This document shows positions 4,623 through 6,726 of a stretch of DNA of 6,726 nucleotides, piece after piece. Source of the DNA: Eubacteriales bacterium (lineage in GTDB: Bacteria > Bacillota > Clostridia > Oscillospirales > CAG-272); NCBI GenBank assembly GCA_028709565.1, contig JAQVWU010000164.1:1-6726 (forward strand), written 5' to 3'. The stretch's first letter is position 1; the number at the start of each line of letters is the position of its first letter. The notes below the pieces were generated by a model that was given only the letters and a program-made list of their open reading frames with translations, was not told the DNA's origin and made no database searches. The translations under genes and the position numbers were made by a program.

Positions 4623-5966
4623 ATGATGTATTCTGAAAACGCGTTAAAGAATAAAACCGCGGCGGTTGTGGGTCTGGGTGCTTCAAACCTGCCTCTTATC
4701 GATTATTTACTGGCGCATGATGTGACCGTTACGGCGCGGGACATAAAGTCGCGTGATAAACTCGGTTCGGCTGCAGACGGGCTTGAGCAAAAAGGGGTCA
4801 GGGTTATATGCGGTGAAGGGTATCTCGATAATCTTAATGAATATTATATATTCCGCACGCCGGGTATACGCTACGACAAACCAGAAATCGCCCGGGCGGT
4901 TGCGTCCGGGTCGGTATTGACCTCTGAGATGGAGCTGTTCTTTCATATAACACCCGCCAAAATAATCGGGGTCACCGGAAGCGACGGCAAGACGACCACC
5001 TCGACGCTGATATATAAAATGCTGACCGAGGCCAAAAAGCATGTCTATTTAGGGGGCAATATAGGGCGTCCGCTGCTGCCGGAAGCGGAAGCCATGTCGG
5101 GGGACGATATCGCGGTAGTTGAATTATCCAGCTTTCAGCTTCACACGATGACCCTTTCACCCGATATATCGGTAATTACAAATATCTCTCCGAATCATCT
5201 TGATTACCATCTTTCGATGGATGAATATGTATCGGCAAAGAAGAATATATTTTTGCATGAACGCAATCGCAAGCTGGTATTGAAATACAACGACACGGTT
5301 ACCCGCGCCATGGCCGAAGAAGCGCGCCCGGACGCCGAGGTTTTGTTTTTTATGAGCGAGAACGGAATCCACACTAAAAACGGATTAATTTATTACAGGG
5401 AGCACCCGGTAATACCGGTTTCCGATATCCTGCTGCTGGGCACCCATAACGCCGAAAATTACATGGCTGCCATCGGGGCAGCGTATGAATTTATTTCCCG
5501 TGAAGATATCGGACATGTGGCGCAAACCTTCGGAGGCGTTGAGCATCGTTGTGAACTGGTGCGCAGAATGAACGGGGTTTCATATTATAACAGCTCAATC
5601 GATTCAACCCCGACCCGCACGATTGCGGCTCTCGGGTCATTCAATCAAAAGGTTATTATTATCTGCGGCGGTTATGATAAACAAATACCTTTTGAACCCC
5701 TGGCCGAACCTTTATGCCGCATGTCAAAAGCCGCGGTACTGACGGGCGCCACCGGAGCCAAAATCAAAGCGGCCCTTGACGCGTATCCGGGAAGCAAACC
5801 GGATATATATGAACGACCCGATTTTACCGACGCGGTAATGACCGCCGTTTCTGCCGCGTCAGATGGCGATATAGTTTTACTGTCCCCCGCCTGCGCCAGT
5901 TTTGACGCCTTTCCCAATTTCGAAGCGCGCGGCAGCCTCTTCAAGAATATTATCAACAATTTATAG
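4623..5966 (+). CDS. murD: UDP-N-acetylmuramoyl-L-alanine--D-glutamate ligase
   Basis: This cytoplasmic ligase adds D-glutamate to UDP-MurNAc-L-alanine with ATP, the second amino-acid step of peptidoglycan stem-peptide synthesis. The length of 447 residues is normal. Domain 1 is a UDP-binding Rossmann-type fold (VVGLGASNLPL, 15-25; RTPGI, 78-82). Domain 2 is the ATPase: P-loop GVTGSDGKTTT (116-126), catalytic-site Glu168 (VELSSFQL), His192 (NISPNHLDYH), and Lys206 (YVSAKK), the position of the carbamylated lysine. GTHNAENYMAA (273-283) and HRCE (308-311) lead into domain 3. There NSSIDSTPTRT (323-333) stands where proteobacterial enzymes have NDSKATN, and CGGYDKQIPF (348-357) and SPACASFDAFPNFEARG (421-437) close the enzyme. 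The usual dcw cluster partners (mraY, ftsW, murG) are absent nearby. It has its own promoter and is followed after 43 bp by the M42 peptidase gene, probably co-transcribed. The MM start is discussed under its ribosome site. Confidence 0.96.
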   Translation: MMYSENALKNKTAAVVGLGASNLPLIDYLLAHDVTVTARDIKSRDKLGSAADGLEQKGVRVICGEGYLDNLNEYYIFRTPGIRYDKPEIARAVASGSVLTSEMELFFHITPAKIIGVTGSDGKTTTSTLIYKMLTEAKKHVYLGGNIGRPLLPEAEAMSGDDIAVVELSSFQLHTMTLSPDISVITNISPNHLDYHLSMDEYVSAKKNIFLHERNRKLVLKYNDTVTRAMAEEARPDAEVLFFMSENGIHTKNGLIYYREHPVIPVSDILLLGTHNAENYMAAIGAAYEFISREDIGHVAQTFGGVEHRCELVRRMNGVSYYNSSIDSTPTRTIAALGSFNQKVIIICGGYDKQIPFEPLAEPLCRMSKAAVLTGATGAKIKAALDAYPGSKPDIYERPDFTDAVMTAVSAASDGDIVLLSPACASFDAFPNFEARGSLFKNIINNL

Positions 5967-5980
5967 TTTATAGTTTATAA
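5960..5980 (+). repeat. Three tandem 7-mers (TTTATAG) at the murD stop
   Basis: TTTATAG (5960-5966), TTTATAG (5967-5973) and TTTATAA (5974-5980) are contiguous. The murD stop TAG (5964-5966) is the end of the first unit. The run lies in the 43-bp gap before the M42 gene and has no stem-forming potential that would make it a terminator. It looks like a small slippage-type microrepeat. Confidence 0.6.
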
Positions 5981-6009
5981 TAAATAAAGCCGAAAGGATA
6001 TCTAAAAAC

Positions 6010-6726
6010 ATGGAAGGATTAAAGCAACTGCTGTTTGATATTACCGATTCGATGAGTATCGCCGGTTTTGAATATCATACAGCCGACAAATTACGCGGTG
6101 CCCTGATGAAATATTTCGATGAATCCCATCACACACCGAACGGGAACATCATGTTTATCAAAAGGTCGGAAAAACCGAACGCGCCCCGGCTGCTGATTGA
6201 TGCCCATTATGATGAAATAGGCATGATGGTTACGGAAATCAAGGAAAACGGGTTTATCCGCGTAACAAATATCGGGGGTATTGATACCCGCATATTGCTC
6301 GCGGGTGAGGTGATTATCTATGGCAGCGAACCGGTATACGGAGTTGTCTGTGTAATGCCTCCCCACCTGCAAAAGCCCGGTGAAAGCAATACCCTTCCCC
6401 AGATCGGCGATCTGCTGATCGATACGGGGCTGTCTTCAGAGGACCTTGTGCAAAAGGGGGTTGAGACAGGCACGCCGGTCGGTTTCAAACCGGGAAATCT
6501 TGAATTGCTGAATAATTGCGTTGCCGGCAAGGGTTATGACAATAAATCTTCCGTTGCGGCGGCAGCCGAAATCATGCGTCTTATTGACGGCGCGGATGTC
6601 GGCTGGGACATCTGTCTTCTTTGTTCATGTAAAGAAGAGGTCAGCGCCCTGGGAGCTAAAATCGGATCATATGATATAGACCCCGACGCCGCCATAGTGC
6701 TGGATGTAAACCTCGCGTATGTACCC
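6010..6726 (+). CDS. M42-family metallopeptidase, N-terminal part
   Basis: The frame is open from the ATG at 6010 to the window edge: 239 residues of a family usually about 330-360 long, so roughly the last third is missing. M42 enzymes are cytoplasmic, two-metal aminopeptidases, often forming large tetrahedral assemblies that trim peptides. Visible ligands are His66 and Asp68 (IDAHYDEIGMMV), the bridging Asp177 (GKGYDNKSS, where many members have DDR), the Glu209-Glu210 pair (CKEEVSALGAK: general base and metal ligand), and Asp232 (VLDV). The final histidine ligand lies beyond the edge. Residues from about 75 to 165 cover the inserted dimerization/PDZ-like domain (NIGGIDTRILLAGEVIIYG). The start is supported by AAAGGA at 5993-5998, 11 nt upstream. 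It follows murD by 43 bp on the same strand with no terminator between. Peptidase versus CelM/FrvX-type annotations reflect the same family, and the substrate is not predictable. Confidence 0.92.
   Translation, partial: MEGLKQLLFDITDSMSIAGFEYHTADKLRGALMKYFDESHHTPNGNIMFIKRSEKPNAPRLLIDAHYDEIGMMVTEIKENGFIRVTNIGGIDTRILLAGEVIIYGSEPVYGVVCVMPPHLQKPGESNTLPQIGDLLIDTGLSSEDLVQKGVETGTPVGFKPGNLELLNNCVAGKGYDNKSSVAAAAEIMRLIDGADVGWDICLLCSCKEEVSALGAKIGSYDIDPDAAIVLDVNLAYVP

Noticed and set aside
1..6726. Mobile element, CRISPR array, toxin-antitoxin or defence system
   Set aside because: No transposase, terminal repeats, regularly spaced repeats or small paired genes were found; all long stretches are filled by recognisable chromosomal genes.

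Overview
This window looks like an ordinary housekeeping stretch of chromosome from a Gram-positive, low-to-moderate GC anaerobe, most likely a member of the Clostridia. The pointers are a type A RNase P RNA, a MurD with the clostridial-style variant of its C-terminal motif, a lipoteichoic-acid-synthase-type membrane enzyme, a lipoprotein solute-binding protein and consensus sigma-A-type promoters. I cannot place it to genus from the sequence alone.

Layout, left to right. (1) The C-terminal 157 residues of an M20-family amidohydrolase on the plus strand run off the left edge (1-476). (2) Converging on it after only 8 bp is a minus-strand, five-helix LTA-synthase-like sulfatase-fold enzyme (485-2362) with a TTG start. 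(3) A divergent intergenic region (2363-2543) carries a minus-strand promoter for that enzyme and a perfect TTGACA-17-TATAAT promoter for rnpB on the plus strand. (4) rnpB, the RNase P RNA (about 2544-2903), is followed by a strong hairpin terminator (2907-2943). The hairpin's T-run is oriented to serve the converging minus-strand gene. (5) An orphan solute-binding lipoprotein lies on the minus strand (2962-4404). (6) A 200-bp AT-rich divergent region (4405-4622) holds promoter-like elements whose two -35 boxes overlap on opposite strands. (7) murD lies on the plus strand (4623-5966), followed after 43 bp by (8) the first 239 residues of an M42-family metallopeptidase that runs off the right edge.

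Functional logic. murD and the LTA-synthase-like gene both belong to cell-envelope construction, but they are not in one operon. murD and the M42 peptidase probably share a transcript. The M20 and M42 metalloenzymes and the solute-binding protein would fit scavenging of peptides or conjugated amino acids, but adjacency is the only evidence for that. I see no mobile element, CRISPR array, tRNA, prophage or defence gene, and nothing that amounts to an undescribed system. The items worth a second look are regulatory geometry and small deviations within known families.
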